Shown piece after piece: positions 1 through 7,203 of a DNA stretch of 9,149 bases. Every line of letters begins with the position of its first letter. Within the stretch, counting starts at the first letter, position 1. The notes under the pieces were generated by a model. That model was not told where the DNA came from and ran no database searches. It saw only the letters and a program-made list of their open reading frames with translations. A program made the translations under genes and the position numbers. Origin of the DNA: an uncultured Clostridia bacterium (GTDB lineage Bacteria > Bacillota > Clostridia > TANB77 > CAG-508); the NCBI GenBank assembly GCA_949746285.1, contig CATJZH010000167.1, positions 1 through 9,149 on the forward strand. The letters run 5' to 3'.

Positions 1-836
1 TCAGTAGGAGATTTATATATAACTTCTCCAGTTATTTTATTTAATATATTTTTTAAAATTGGAAATGCAGAAATATCTCTATTATAATTTACTGCTTTTA
101 TATCATATTCTTCTAAATGAAATGAATCTATCATATTTATATCTCCTAAATCAGCTGTTGCGGCTTCATAAGATATATTTACTGGATGCATAAGTGGCAA
201 GTCCCAAACAGGAAATGTTTCAAACTTCGCATACCCTGCTTTTATTCCTCTTTTATGTTCATGATATAGCTGTGATAAACATGTACCTAACTTTCCACTA
301 TTTGGGCCTGGTGCTGTAACCACTATCAATTTTTTTGTAGTTTCTATATATGGATTTTTTCCATATCCTTCTTCACTTACAATTGTTTCAACATCATCTG
401 GATATCCTTTTGTAGGAGCATGTACATATACCTTTACATCTTTACTTTCTAATGTTTGTTTCAATTTTTCTACTGCTATTTGTCCTGTATACATCGTAAT
501 TACTACACTATTAATTAAAATACCTAATTCAGAAATATTTTCTATTAGTCTTAAAAGTTCAACATCATATCCTATTCCATAATCTGCTCTAATTTTATTT
601 TTTTGAATATTATTTGCATTTATACAAAAAATTATTTCTAAATTTTCTTTAAATTCTTGTAGAAGTTTTATTTTAGCATCTGAATTAAAACCTGGTAATA
701 CTCTACTTGCATTATAGTCATCAAAAATTTTGCCACCAAATTCTAAATATAACTTATTATCAAACATTTTTATTCTTTCTTCAATTTTTTCTTTTTGAAT
801 TTTTAAATACTTTTCATTATCAAATGCTAATTCCAC
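1..836 (-). CDS. DUF1846/UPF0371 family protein, C-terminal part beyond window
   Basis: The first 278 codons are visible; the frame is still open at the left edge, and family members are about 500 residues, so a bit under half is missing. I recognise the family from its N-terminal signatures: FDNEKYL at residues 5-11, LYLEFGGK and DDYNASRVLPGF soon after, then TAPGPNSGK, QLYHEHKRG, GYAKFETFPVW, HPVN and YEAATADLGD. No biochemical role is securely assigned to this family as far as I know; TAPGPNSGK resembles a phosphate-binding loop, which is only an inference. There is no signal peptide or membrane segment, so it is probably cytosolic. The start is GTG at 834-836: the conserved FDNEKYL block follows directly, and a GGAG box (847-850) lies 10 nt upstream. 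The next in-frame ATG would delete that conserved block. The gene is divergent from the acidic-protein gene and has a terminator-like hairpin in its leader. Confidence 0.9.
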   Translation of the reverse strand, partial: MELAFDNEKYLKIQKEKIEERIKMFDNKLYLEFGGKIFDDYNASRVLPGFNSDAKIKLLQEFKENLEIIFCINANNIQKNKIRADYGIGYDVELLRLIENISELGILINSVVITMYTGQIAVEKLKQTLESKDVKVYVHAPTKGYPDDVETIVSEEGYGKNPYIETTKKLIVVTAPGPNSGKLGTCLSQLYHEHKRGIKAGYAKFETFPVWDLPLMHPVNISYEAATADLGDINMIDSFHLEEYDIKAVNYNRDISAFPILKNILNKITGEVIYKSPT

Positions 837-843
837 TTTATTT

Positions 844-850
844 CTTCTCC
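844..850 (-). promoter_or_regulatory. Ribosome binding site supporting the GTG start of the DUF1846 gene
   Basis: The minus strand reads GGAGAAG here, with GGAG 10 nt before the GTG codon. It decides in favour of GTG at 836 over the internal ATG 24 codons later. Confidence 0.7.
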
Positions 851-870
851 AATTCCTATAATTTATTTTT

Positions 871-921
871 AAAAAACAAAAAAACAGATTTAAAAAAAGG
901 GTTTTTTTTTTAAATCTGTTT
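871..921 (-). terminator. Terminator-like hairpin in the DUF1846 5' leader (probable attenuator)
   Basis: Positions 882-898 pair perfectly with 905-921 (17 bp) around a 6-nt loop, AAACCC in the minus-strand RNA. On the minus strand the stem is followed at once by a U-rich run, UUUUGUUUUUU (881-871), the layout of an intrinsic terminator. On the plus strand the stem is followed by TCGATTTAT, a poor terminator tail, so the minus strand is the likely direction. It lies between the inferred left-facing promoter and the DUF1846 ribosome binding site, so it would stop the transcript before the gene unless read through. The stem is mostly A-U with three G-C pairs or fewer, so its efficiency is uncertain. 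Confidence 0.65.
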
Positions 922-928
922 CGATTTA

Positions 929-951
929 TATGTCTATTTACTTTCGACATA
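929..951 (-). repeat. Short inverted repeat TATGTC/GACATA at the inferred DUF1846 transcript start
   Basis: TATGTC at 929-934 is the exact inverse of GACATA at 946-951, with an 11-nt spacer. In the minus-strand RNA it would be a 6-bp hairpin close to the 5' end, just before the terminator-like hairpin. It could equally be a DNA operator, because it overlaps the position where transcription from the promoter at 955-983 should begin. The repeat is directly visible; its role is inference. Confidence 0.45.
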
Positions 952-954
952 AAT

Positions 955-983
955 ATTTTATCACTTAAAAAATAGTATTGCAA
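955..983 (-). promoter_or_regulatory. Predicted sigma-A promoter for the DUF1846 gene
   Basis: On the minus strand, -35 TTGCAA (983-978), a 17-bp spacer, then -10 TAAAAT (960-955). TGA precedes the -10, giving an extended TGn form. Transcription should start near 948, leaving a leader of about 110 nt before the GTG codon. In DNA this AT-rich chance matches are common, but both hexamers, the spacing and the placement fit. Confidence 0.6.
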
Positions 984-1031
984 GTAATTTAACAATATTT
1001 TAAATATTTTTTGTATTAAAGTAAATTTTTA

Positions 1032-1060
1032 TTGTAATTTATTTTTCTTTATATTATAAT
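1032..1060 (+). promoter_or_regulatory. Predicted sigma-A promoter for the acidic-protein gene
   Basis: -35 TTGTAA (1032-1037), a 17-bp spacer and a perfect -10 TATAAT (1055-1060). Transcription should begin near 1067, giving a leader of only about 17 nt that carries the GGAGG box at 1074-1078, five bases before the ATG. It is the only well-placed promoter for the plus-strand gene and suggests that gene is transcribed alone. Confidence 0.75.
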
Positions 1061-1083
1061 TTAATTATTAAACGGAGGATGAA

Positions 1084-2631
1084 ATGATTATATCAAAATT
1101 TACACCAGATCAAAATTCTATAAAGCAAGAATTAGAAGTATTAAATAACATTTTAACTGAACAAAGAAAGTTAAAAAAGACTTTACTTTTGTATCTTGAA
1201 AAAATTTCTGAAGGTATTTTTAATGCCACAGACCCTCAAGATGCAAATTCTCTAATTTCATGTCTTAATAGTATAAAAAAGAGTTTTGAAAATTTAAAAG
1301 GAAATATAAGTGAAATTATTGAGCTAAAACATTGTTTAGAAACTGCTTTAGAAACAAATTCTTTAGAAACTTTTTCTTTAGATGAATATAATAGTAAATA
1401 TCTTGAATTATCTGAAAAAATATCGGATGACAATGTTTTCTATTATTCTTTTATTGAATCACTTTTAAAATTTATGCAAGTAGTATTTCCTGAAAATATT
1501 CCAGAAATACCTTCTGAAGAATATGATTATGATAAAAAAATTGAAGAAATTGCTGAAAAAAATATTTTGGAACCTACATCTTCCGAAGATACTATTGAAA
1601 AAACATTAGTAGAAAACTTACCAGAATATGATAATATTCAAGAAGATTTCTTATCTGAAGAAACAGATACAATTAATCAAGAAACCGTGTCTAATACTGA
1701 AAATATTTCTAATGATGAATCTATTTTAGATGATGAACTAGAAAATTCTTTATTAGAAGAAATAATAGAAGAACAACTATTATTAGATTATAATATTTTA
1801 AATAATGATACAATTAATGATGACATAGATAAACAGCCAGATACTACTATATCTGCTGATAATGAATTTGAATCTTCTTTATTAGAAGAAATATTAGAAG
1901 AACAGTTACTAGAAGAATCAGAATTAAATTCTACTGATACTTCAGATGATGAAAATATAATTCCAGAAGATGCTAGTTTTGAAAATTCTGCCGAAGAAGA
2001 ATTTGATAATTCAGAAGAAATTAATAATCTAGTTTACTCTGAAGATATGGCAGAAGAAGCATTAAATATTACTTTATCTGATGATATTTCTGATAGCCTA
2101 CTTGAAGAACTTATTATAAATGATATTTCAGAAACACCTGCTTTTGAAGAATTAGAAGTTCCAGAAAATAATGAATCAATTGAAGAAAATGCAAATTCAT
2201 TTGAAGAAATCAAAGAACCTGAAAAAACTACTGATTCAGATTTTGTAGAAAAAATACTTGTAGTTTCTGAAAAAGACCAAACAGCAATATTACCATATTC
2301 AATATTAGAACTTGAAGAATGTTTCTCTAATAATCCTGAAAAATATTCTTCAATACAAGATATTATAGATAAAGAATATACTATTTCTACTACCAATTAT
2401 AAAAACACATCTTTTACAAGATTTAAAACAGCTTTTAATTTAGCTAAAAATAAATCTAACTTATCTTTCATAGAATCACTTAATTTAGCAAATGAATTAT
2501 TTTTCAATTCTGAGGCAGACCCAATAATTATAGCAGCTTGTAAAAATATTGATGAGTTAGATATATATCTAAGCTGTTTAGCAGACAATGTATTAGAAGA
2601 ATTCAAATGTTTTAAAATAAAATACATATAA
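1084..2631 (+). CDS. Unrecognised 515-residue acidic protein with internal repeats
   Basis: I do not recognise this protein. Three regions are visible. Residues 1 to about 135 look alpha-helical and mixed-charge. Residues 141-380 are extremely acidic: by hand count 83 Asp/Glu, six Lys and no Arg, rich also in Asn, Ser and Leu, which suggests disorder broken by short helices. Residues about 385-515 return to ordinary composition with Arg, Lys, Phe and Tyr, so probably a folded helical domain; recognisable stretches are AILPYSILELEE, YSSIQDIIDKEYT, RFKTAFNLAKN and AACKNIDELDIYL. A motif SLLEE occurs at residues 222, 265 and 338, and residues 216-247 match 259-290. There is no signal peptide, membrane segment or Cys cluster, so it is probably cytosolic. 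The ATG has GGAGG five bases upstream. It is monocistronic: its own promoter in front and a terminator directly after the stop. A scaffold or regulatory role is possible but unsupported. Confidence 0.85.
   Translation: MIISKFTPDQNSIKQELEVLNNILTEQRKLKKTLLLYLEKISEGIFNATDPQDANSLISCLNSIKKSFENLKGNISEIIELKHCLETALETNSLETFSLDEYNSKYLELSEKISDDNVFYYSFIESLLKFMQVVFPENIPEIPSEEYDYDKKIEEIAEKNILEPTSSEDTIEKTLVENLPEYDNIQEDFLSEETDTINQETVSNTENISNDESILDDELENSLLEEIIEEQLLLDYNILNNDTINDDIDKQPDTTISADNEFESSLLEEILEEQLLEESELNSTDTSDDENIIPEDASFENSAEEEFDNSEEINNLVYSEDMAEEALNITLSDDISDSLLEELIINDISETPAFEELEVPENNESIEENANSFEEIKEPEKTTDSDFVEKILVVSEKDQTAILPYSILELEECFSNNPEKYSSIQDIIDKEYTISTTNYKNTSFTRFKTAFNLAKNKSNLSFIESLNLANELFFNSEADPIIIAACKNIDELDIYLSCLADNVLEEFKCFKIKYI
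1729..1953 (+). repeat. Internal duplication in the acidic protein gene (43-codon period)
   Basis: Codons 216-247 (1729-1824) align with codons 259-290 (1858-1953) without gaps at a 129-base offset, with 17 of 32 residues identical. The core SLLEEI(I/L)EEQL is nearly unchanged in DNA: 1747-1779 and 1876-1908 differ at only three of 33 bases. A third, more divergent copy of the core (SLLEELI) is at residues 338-344. This points to local duplication followed by drift outside the core. Confidence 0.75.
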
Positions 2632-2656
2632 AAAAAACTCTATTTAGAGTTTTTTT
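2631..2656. terminator. Bidirectional intrinsic terminator between convergent genes
   Basis: Positions 2631-2641 pair with 2646-2656: an A-run, then CTCT, loop ATTT, AGAG, then a T-run. Because the stem is flanked by A's on one side and T's on the other, both strands give a hairpin followed by U's. It starts at the last base of the acidic-protein stop codon and ends one base before the rlmB stop codon, so it serves both transcripts. Confidence 0.85.
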
Positions 2657-3598
2657 TTACATTCTTTGTTTTACAACTTCATACATAATAATTCCAGCTG
2701 AAACCGAAGCATTTAAGGAAGTGATTTGTCCTTTCATTGGAATTTTTATTAATATATCTGAATTATCTTTTACTAGTTTACTTATTCCAAAACCTTCACT
2801 TCCTACTACTAGTGCAATAGGTCCTTTTAAATCTTGATTATAATATAATGTCTTTGCTTCTCCATCTGCTGCTACTATCCAAAGACCATAATCTTTAAGT
2901 TTTCTTATTATTTCATTAAGATTGTTTACTCTAGCAATTTTCATATAAGAAACTGCTCCTGTTGAAACTTTAGCAACAGTACTATTTACAGATACACTTC
3001 TTCTTTTAGGTATTATAATTCCATGAACTCCTGCTGTTTCCGCTGTTCTTATAATAGAACCTAAATTATGTGGATCTTCAATTCCATCTAATATCAAAAT
3101 AAATGGATCTTCTTTTTTTTCTTGTGCATAGTCTAAAATTTCTTCAACTTCACAATAATTAAATGGCGGTATAATGGCAACAACTCCTTGATTATTTTCT
3201 GCCATTAAATCTAATTTTGATTTTTCAACTTCTACTAAAACAACTTTATTTTCTTTTGCTCTAGCTATTATTTCTTTTATTGAACCATGTTTCTCGCCAT
3301 TTTCTATAAAGATTTTATTTATATCCTTATCTGATTTTAAAAGTTCTAATACTGCATTTCTTCCACAAACAATATCTTCATATGAATTATCTTCTTCATT
3401 TACTTGTCTTCTATCTTGTATAGTTCTTCTTTCAATTTTTCTTCTTTCATCTTTAGCTCGCCTATCTCCTTGTCTTCTTTCATTTTCTCCATTTTTTAGA
3501 GGCATGCTATTTTTTCTTCTATCATTTCCTTTTCTTCTTTCACTTCCTCTTCTTTCACCTTGTCTTCTTACAGATTTTCTATTGTTATTATTTTCCAT
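2657..3598 (-). CDS. rlmB: 23S rRNA (guanosine 2'-O)-methyltransferase RlmB-like, SpoU/TrmH family, with Arg-rich N-terminal tail
   Basis: Predicted SPOUT-class methyltransferase; RlmB uses S-adenosylmethionine to methylate the 2'-oxygen of one guanosine in the peptidyl-transferase region of 23S rRNA (G2251 in E. coli). Residues about 74-145 match the substrate-binding domain (VCGRNAVLELL, NNQGVVA). The catalytic domain follows, with motif 1 at 171-190 (DPHNLGSIIRTAETAG; Asn178 and Arg184), motif 2 at 264-276 (VVGSEGFG) and motif 3 at 284-304 (IPMKG, SLNASVSAG). Residues 1-70 are an extra tail with nine Arg-Arg pairs not seen in the minimal family core. The ATG is preceded by AGGA about 11 nt upstream, a rather weak site; there is a 60-bp gap after lepA. 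It is the last gene of the cluster and ends on the shared terminator. Related TrmH-family enzymes can have other RNA targets, so the exact site is inferred. Confidence 0.9.
   Translation of the reverse strand: MENNNNRKSVRRQGERRGSERRKGNDRRKNSMPLKNGENERRQGDRRAKDERRKIERRTIQDRRQVNEEDNSYEDIVCGRNAVLELLKSDKDINKIFIENGEKHGSIKEIIARAKENKVVLVEVEKSKLDLMAENNQGVVAIIPPFNYCEVEEILDYAQEKKEDPFILILDGIEDPHNLGSIIRTAETAGVHGIIIPKRRSVSVNSTVAKVSTGAVSYMKIARVNNLNEIIRKLKDYGLWIVAADGEAKTLYYNQDLKGPIALVVGSEGFGISKLVKDNSDILIKIPMKGQITSLNASVSAGIIMYEVVKQRM
3407..3580 (-). repeat. Repeat coding for the [E/D]RR-rich tail of RlmB
   Basis: Codons 7-64 of rlmB are low-complexity purine-rich DNA in which GAAAGAAGA (Glu-Arg-Arg) and variants recur. 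Arg-Arg pairs begin at residues 11, 16, 21, 27, 41, 46, 52, 57 and 63, spaced 5 or 6 apart in two blocks (11-28 and 41-64). All pairs but the first follow Glu or Asp. Confidence 0.85.
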
Positions 3599-3658
3599 TT
3601 AATTTTTCATCCTATATCTTTATTTAGGTTTTTAAGGTTTTCCTATAACCTCTACTAT

Positions 3659-5473
3659 TTATTGTTCATCATCCAATTTCAAAACTGCTAAAAAAGCTTC
3701 TTGAGGAACTTCTACATTTCCTATTTGTCTCATTTTCTTTTTACCTTTTTTTTGCTTTTCTAATAATTTTTTCTTTCTAGTAATATCTCCTCCATAGCAT
3801 TTAGCTAAAACATCTTTTCTCATTGCAGATAAAGTTTCTCTCGCTATTATTTTTCCACCAACAACTGCTTGTATTGGTATTTCAAATAATTGTCTTGGTA
3901 TAACTTTTTTTAGCTTTTCTGCCATTTTTCTTCCACGTTCATATGCCGAATCTTTATGAACTATAAAAGATAATGCATCTACTGCTTCATTATTTATATG
4001 CAAATCTAATTTTACAAGTTCTGCTCTTCTATATTCTTTAAACTCATAATCAACTGATGCATATCCTTTTGTTTTAGATTTTATCGTATCAAAAAAATCA
4101 TATATAATTTCATTAAGCGGAAGCTCATATTCTAAAGTTACTCTATTTTCATCTAGATATTTCATATCTAAATAAACACCTCTTCGTTCTTGACATACTT
4201 TCATAACATTTCCAACAAATTCTTTTGGAATCATTATTTCAGCTTTCATTATAGGTTCTTCCATATAGCTTATTTCAGTTTGAGGTGGTAAATCTGTAGG
4301 ATTATAAAGTTCTATAATTTCTCCAGATGTTCTATGAACTTGATAAATAACAGAAGGTGCAGTTGTAATTAATCCTATATCAAATTCTCTTTCTAATCTT
4401 TCTATTACAATCTCTAAATGCAATAATCCTAAAAATCCACATCTAAATCCAAATCCTAATGCTGCTGATGTTTCAGGTTCATAATTAAGTGCTGCATCAT
4501 TTAATTTTAATTTTTCTAAAGCTTCTTTTAAAGGTTCATATTCACTTCCGTCTATTGGATACATCCCACAATATACCATAGAATTAGCTTTTTTATATCC
4601 TGGTAGTGGTTCTTTTGCAGGTAATTTTTTTAAAGTAATTGTATCACCTACATTTAAGTCTGATACTGTTTTTACACTTGCAGCTATATATCCAACTTCT
4701 CCTGCTTGTAGTTTTTCTGCAGGAATATATCTTCCTGCTCCAAAATAACCAACTTCTGCAACTGTAAAAACTTTACCAGTCGCCATAAATAAAATTTCAT
4801 CATTAGCTTTTACTGTTCCATTTTTTATTCTTACATAACTTAAAGCACCTTTATAATTATCATAATATGAATCAAATATAAGTGCTTGAAGTTCTGATTC
4901 TTCATCTCCTGAAGGTGCTGGTATATCTGTTACAATTCTTTCTAAAACCTCTTCAACATTTAACCCTGTTTTGGCAGATATACATGGTGCATCCATTGCA
5001 GGAATTCCTATTATATCTTCTATTTCTTTTTTTACTTCATCAGGTCTAGCATTTGGAAGATCAACCTTATTTATTACTGGTAATATTTCCAAATTGTCAT
5101 CTAATGCTAAATATACATTAGCTAAAGTTTGTGCTTCAACTCCTTGTGTACTATCAACAACTAAAATTGCACCCTCACAAGCTGCTAAACTTCTTGAAAC
5201 TTCATAATTAAAATCTACATGTCCTGGTGTATCTATTAAGTTAAATTCATAATTTTGCCCATCTTTAGCAACATAATTCATTTTTACTGCTTGTGATTTT
5301 ATAGTAATTCCTCTTTCACGCTCTATGTCCATATTATCCAAAACTTGAGATTCCATTTCTCTTTCAGATAATACTCCTGTCATTTCTATTATTCTATCTG
5401 CCAGTGTAGATTTTCCGTGATCTATATGTGCAATTATACTAAAATTTCTAATATTTTTTTGTTTATCTTGCAT
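3659..5473 (-). CDS. lepA: Elongation factor 4 (LepA), ribosome-associated translational GTPase
   Basis: Full-length at 604 residues, usual for LepA. The GTPase signatures are all present: G1 AHIDHGKST (15-23), G2 within RERGITI (52-58; Thr57), G3 DTPGH (81-85), G4 NKVD (135-138) and G5 SAK (166-168). The EF-G-like domains follow, and then the LepA-specific C-terminal domain, with KCYGGDITRKKKLLEKQ, KKMRQIGNVEVPQEAF and no EF-G domain IV. LepA binds the ribosome and has been proposed to back-translocate tRNAs under stress or to aid 30S biogenesis; it is usually dispensable. It acts in the cytosol and at the membrane. The ATG has AAAGGA (5486-5481) seven bases upstream. The gene starts 18 bp after the phosphoesterase stop, so the two are very likely co-transcribed, and rlmB follows 60 bp downstream. 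Confidence 0.98.
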   Translation of the reverse strand: MQDKQKNIRNFSIIAHIDHGKSTLADRIIEMTGVLSEREMESQVLDNMDIERERGITIKSQAVKMNYVAKDGQNYEFNLIDTPGHVDFNYEVSRSLAACEGAILVVDSTQGVEAQTLANVYLALDDNLEILPVINKVDLPNARPDEVKKEIEDIIGIPAMDAPCISAKTGLNVEEVLERIVTDIPAPSGDEESELQALIFDSYYDNYKGALSYVRIKNGTVKANDEILFMATGKVFTVAEVGYFGAGRYIPAEKLQAGEVGYIAASVKTVSDLNVGDTITLKKLPAKEPLPGYKKANSMVYCGMYPIDGSEYEPLKEALEKLKLNDAALNYEPETSAALGFGFRCGFLGLLHLEIVIERLEREFDIGLITTAPSVIYQVHRTSGEIIELYNPTDLPPQTEISYMEEPIMKAEIMIPKEFVGNVMKVCQERRGVYLDMKYLDENRVTLEYELPLNEIIYDFFDTIKSKTKGYASVDYEFKEYRRAELVKLDLHINNEAVDALSFIVHKDSAYERGRKMAEKLKKVIPRQLFEIPIQAVVGGKIIARETLSAMRKDVLAKCYGGDITRKKKLLEKQKKGKKKMRQIGNVEVPQEAFLAVLKLDDEQ

Positions 5474-5491
5474 TTAATTTTCCTTTCTGGC

Positions 5492-6199
5492 TTAATTTAT
5501 TTTTAATAAATCAAATTTTAAATAATCTGAACTTACTAGTTTAAATTCAATATTATCCACAGTTCCTTCTATCGCTTCTTTATGCGAATCTGCATGTAAA
5601 TGTGCATAATAACATTTTTTTACATTATATTCATTCATAAGTTTTATAAAATTTATTTCATCTGGTATACACTTTTCTTTATAAAATGGTGGATAATGTA
5701 TAAAACTTATGATCTCTTTTTCATTTCCAAATTCTTTAATTCCACTCTCAATAGATAATTTTAATCTGTCTCTTTCTCTTTTTAATATCTTAAAGTTTTC
5801 TTCAGATTTCCAAGTATTTACCCATCCTCTAGTACCTGTTATTATTTTATTTTCAACACAAAATGAATTATTATATAGAAAATCAATTTTTTCAAAATTG
5901 TTTTCTTTTAAAAACTTTTTCATACTTGTAACAGTAGTCCACCAATAGTCATGATTTCCTTTTGAAATTATTTTATTACCTGGTAAAGAATTTAAATATT
6001 CAAAATCTTTATATGTATCTTCTAAGTAGGTTGCCCAAGAAAAATCGCCTGGTAATATAACAATATCATTCTCTTTTACTTGTTCTATCCAATTTGTTTT
6101 TATTTTTTCAGCATGATTTTCCCAATTATTTCCAAAAATGTCCATTGGTTTATCTACTGAAAAAGCTAAATGTAAATCTCCTATTACATATATTGACAT
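5492..6199 (-). CDS. Calcineurin-like metallophosphoesterase
   Basis: A 235-residue predicted dinuclear-metal phosphohydrolase. The ordered motifs of the calcineurin-like fold are all visible: GDLHL (Asp8, His10), GDFSW (Asp52), GNHDYW (Asn82, His83), HYPPF (His168) and AHLHADSH (His200, His202). The substrate cannot be told from sequence. The GDLHLAFS start and the WW following GNHDY resemble the bacterial subgroup often annotated simply as a predicted phosphohydrolase (CT488-like). There is no signal peptide, so it is cytosolic. The ATG is one base after the tsaD stop, and its AGGAG (6210-6206) lies inside the last tsaD codons six bases upstream, which predicts translational coupling. It is complete, with no missing metal ligand. 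Confidence 0.92.
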   Translation of the reverse strand: MSIYVIGDLHLAFSVDKPMDIFGNNWENHAEKIKTNWIEQVKENDIVILPGDFSWATYLEDTYKDFEYLNSLPGNKIISKGNHDYWWTTVTSMKKFLKENNFEKIDFLYNNSFCVENKIITGTRGWVNTWKSEENFKILKRERDRLKLSIESGIKEFGNEKEIISFIHYPPFYKEKCIPDEINFIKLMNEYNVKKCYYAHLHADSHKEAIEGTVDNIEFKLVSSDYLKFDLLKIN

Positions 6200-6200
6200 C

Positions 6201-7196
6201 TTATTCTCCTATTTTTAAATTAGGTATTGCATTTAATTTTAAATCAGCTCTTTCATTATTTATATAATTATAATATCCAGCAGCTGCTATCATAGCAGCA
6301 TTATCTGTACAAAGTACAGGCTCTGGATAATATACTTTTATATCCATTTCTTTTGCAAAATCATCAAATGATTTTCGTATAAATGAATTTCTTGAAACTC
6401 CACCTGCTATTGCTATTTTATCTGAATTATACATATTTACTGCTTTCCTAACATTTGTTATAAGCATTTCTGTAACAGCTATCTGAAAGCTTGCACACAA
6501 ATCTGCCTTATTTATATCTGGCACTTTATGATTTAAATTTATAACTGCTGTTTTTATTCCACTAAAGCTAAAATCTAAATTATCAAAATGTGTAACTGGT
6601 AATTTTATATTTGGATTTCCCTCTTTTGCTAAATTATCTACTTTAGGTCCTCCCGGATATCCAAGTCCTATAACCCTTGCCACTTTATCAAAAGCTTCTC
6701 CTATGGCATCATCTCTAGTTTTACCTAATATTTCAAATTCACTATATGATTTAACATTTACTAAATGTGTATGTCCACCAGATACAATTAAACAAATAAA
6801 TGGTGGTTTCAATTCTTGATGAGTTAGATAATTTCCTGCAATATGTCCTTCAATGTGGTTTACAGCAATTAATGGTTTTTTAGTTACATAACTTAATCCT
6901 TTTGCATATGAAACTCCTACAAGTAATGCTCCTACAAGTCCTGGTCCTTGTGTAACAGAAATCGCATCAATATCTTCTAAACTTACATTTGCTTCTTTTA
7001 ATGCTTGTTTCATTATTAAATTTATAACTTCTGTATGGCATCTTGAAGCTATTTCAGGAACAACCCCACCATATTCTTCATGTATTTTTATTTGAGAATT
7101 TATTACATTTGATAAAACTTCTCTACCATTTCTTACAATAGCTACTGATGTTTCATCACAACTAGATTCAATTCCCATAATTAATATATCTTTCAA
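6201..7196 (-). CDS. tsaD: tRNA N6-adenosine threonylcarbamoyltransferase TsaD (Kae1/YgjD family)
   Basis: TsaD transfers the threonylcarbamoyl group onto A37 of tRNAs reading ANN codons (t6A37), working with TsaB and TsaE after TsaC makes threonylcarbamoyl-AMP; those partners are not in this window. The length, 331 residues, is normal. The ASKHA-fold signatures are IESSCDETS (9-17), the metal-binding HIEGH (His114, His118), IVSGGHTHL (137-145), FSFSGIKTA (209-217), AIAGGVSRN (262-270) and CTDNAAM with Asp298 (296-302). The start is TTG at 7194-7196: AAGGAG (7209-7204) sits seven bases before it, while the ATG at codon 7 would be 25 bases from that site. The first residues, MKDILIMGIESSC, match the family's usual length ahead of the IESSCDE block. 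The gene follows the M50 protease by 56 bp and abuts the phosphoesterase. Confidence 0.98.
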   Translation of the reverse strand: MKDILIMGIESSCDETSVAIVRNGREVLSNVINSQIKIHEEYGGVVPEIASRCHTEVINLIMKQALKEANVSLEDIDAISVTQGPGLVGALLVGVSYAKGLSYVTKKPLIAVNHIEGHIAGNYLTHQELKPPFICLIVSGGHTHLVNVKSYSEFEILGKTRDDAIGEAFDKVARVIGLGYPGGPKVDNLAKEGNPNIKLPVTHFDNLDFSFSGIKTAVINLNHKVPDINKADLCASFQIAVTEMLITNVRKAVNMYNSDKIAIAGGVSRNSFIRKSFDDFAKEMDIKVYYPEPVLCTDNAAMIAAAGYYNYINNERADLKLNAIPNLKIGE

Positions 7197-7203
7197 TTTT
7201 CTT

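Noticed and set aside
707..913. Open plus-strand frame of 68 codons
   Set aside because: Antisense to the DUF1846 N-terminus and running through the terminator hairpin; Phe/Leu-rich shadow of AT-rich DNA.
1236..1433. Open minus-strand frame of 65 codons
   Set aside because: Lies wholly inside the acidic-protein gene, with no SD and low-complexity Ser/Phe/Leu content; a shadow.
2034..2627. Two open minus-strand frames (2034-2396 and 2397-2627) antisense to the acidic-protein gene
   Set aside because: Ser/Ile/Phe-rich composition is what the complement of GAA-rich codons gives; no SD, no recognisable domain, and the plus-strand gene has a good promoter and SD.
2631..3580. Idea that the acidic protein binds the basic RlmB tail because the genes are adjacent
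   Set aside because: The genes are convergent and separately transcribed; opposite charge alone is not evidence of pairing.
3635..3651. Small hairpin AGGTT/AACCT between lepA and rlmB
   Set aside because: Only 5 bp with a 7-nt loop and no U-run; expected by chance, so not called a terminator.
4971..5207. Open plus-strand frame antisense to lepA, and a similar one at 5709-5948 antisense to the phosphoesterase
   Set aside because: Both overlap well-conserved genes on the other strand and have no SD or family resemblance.
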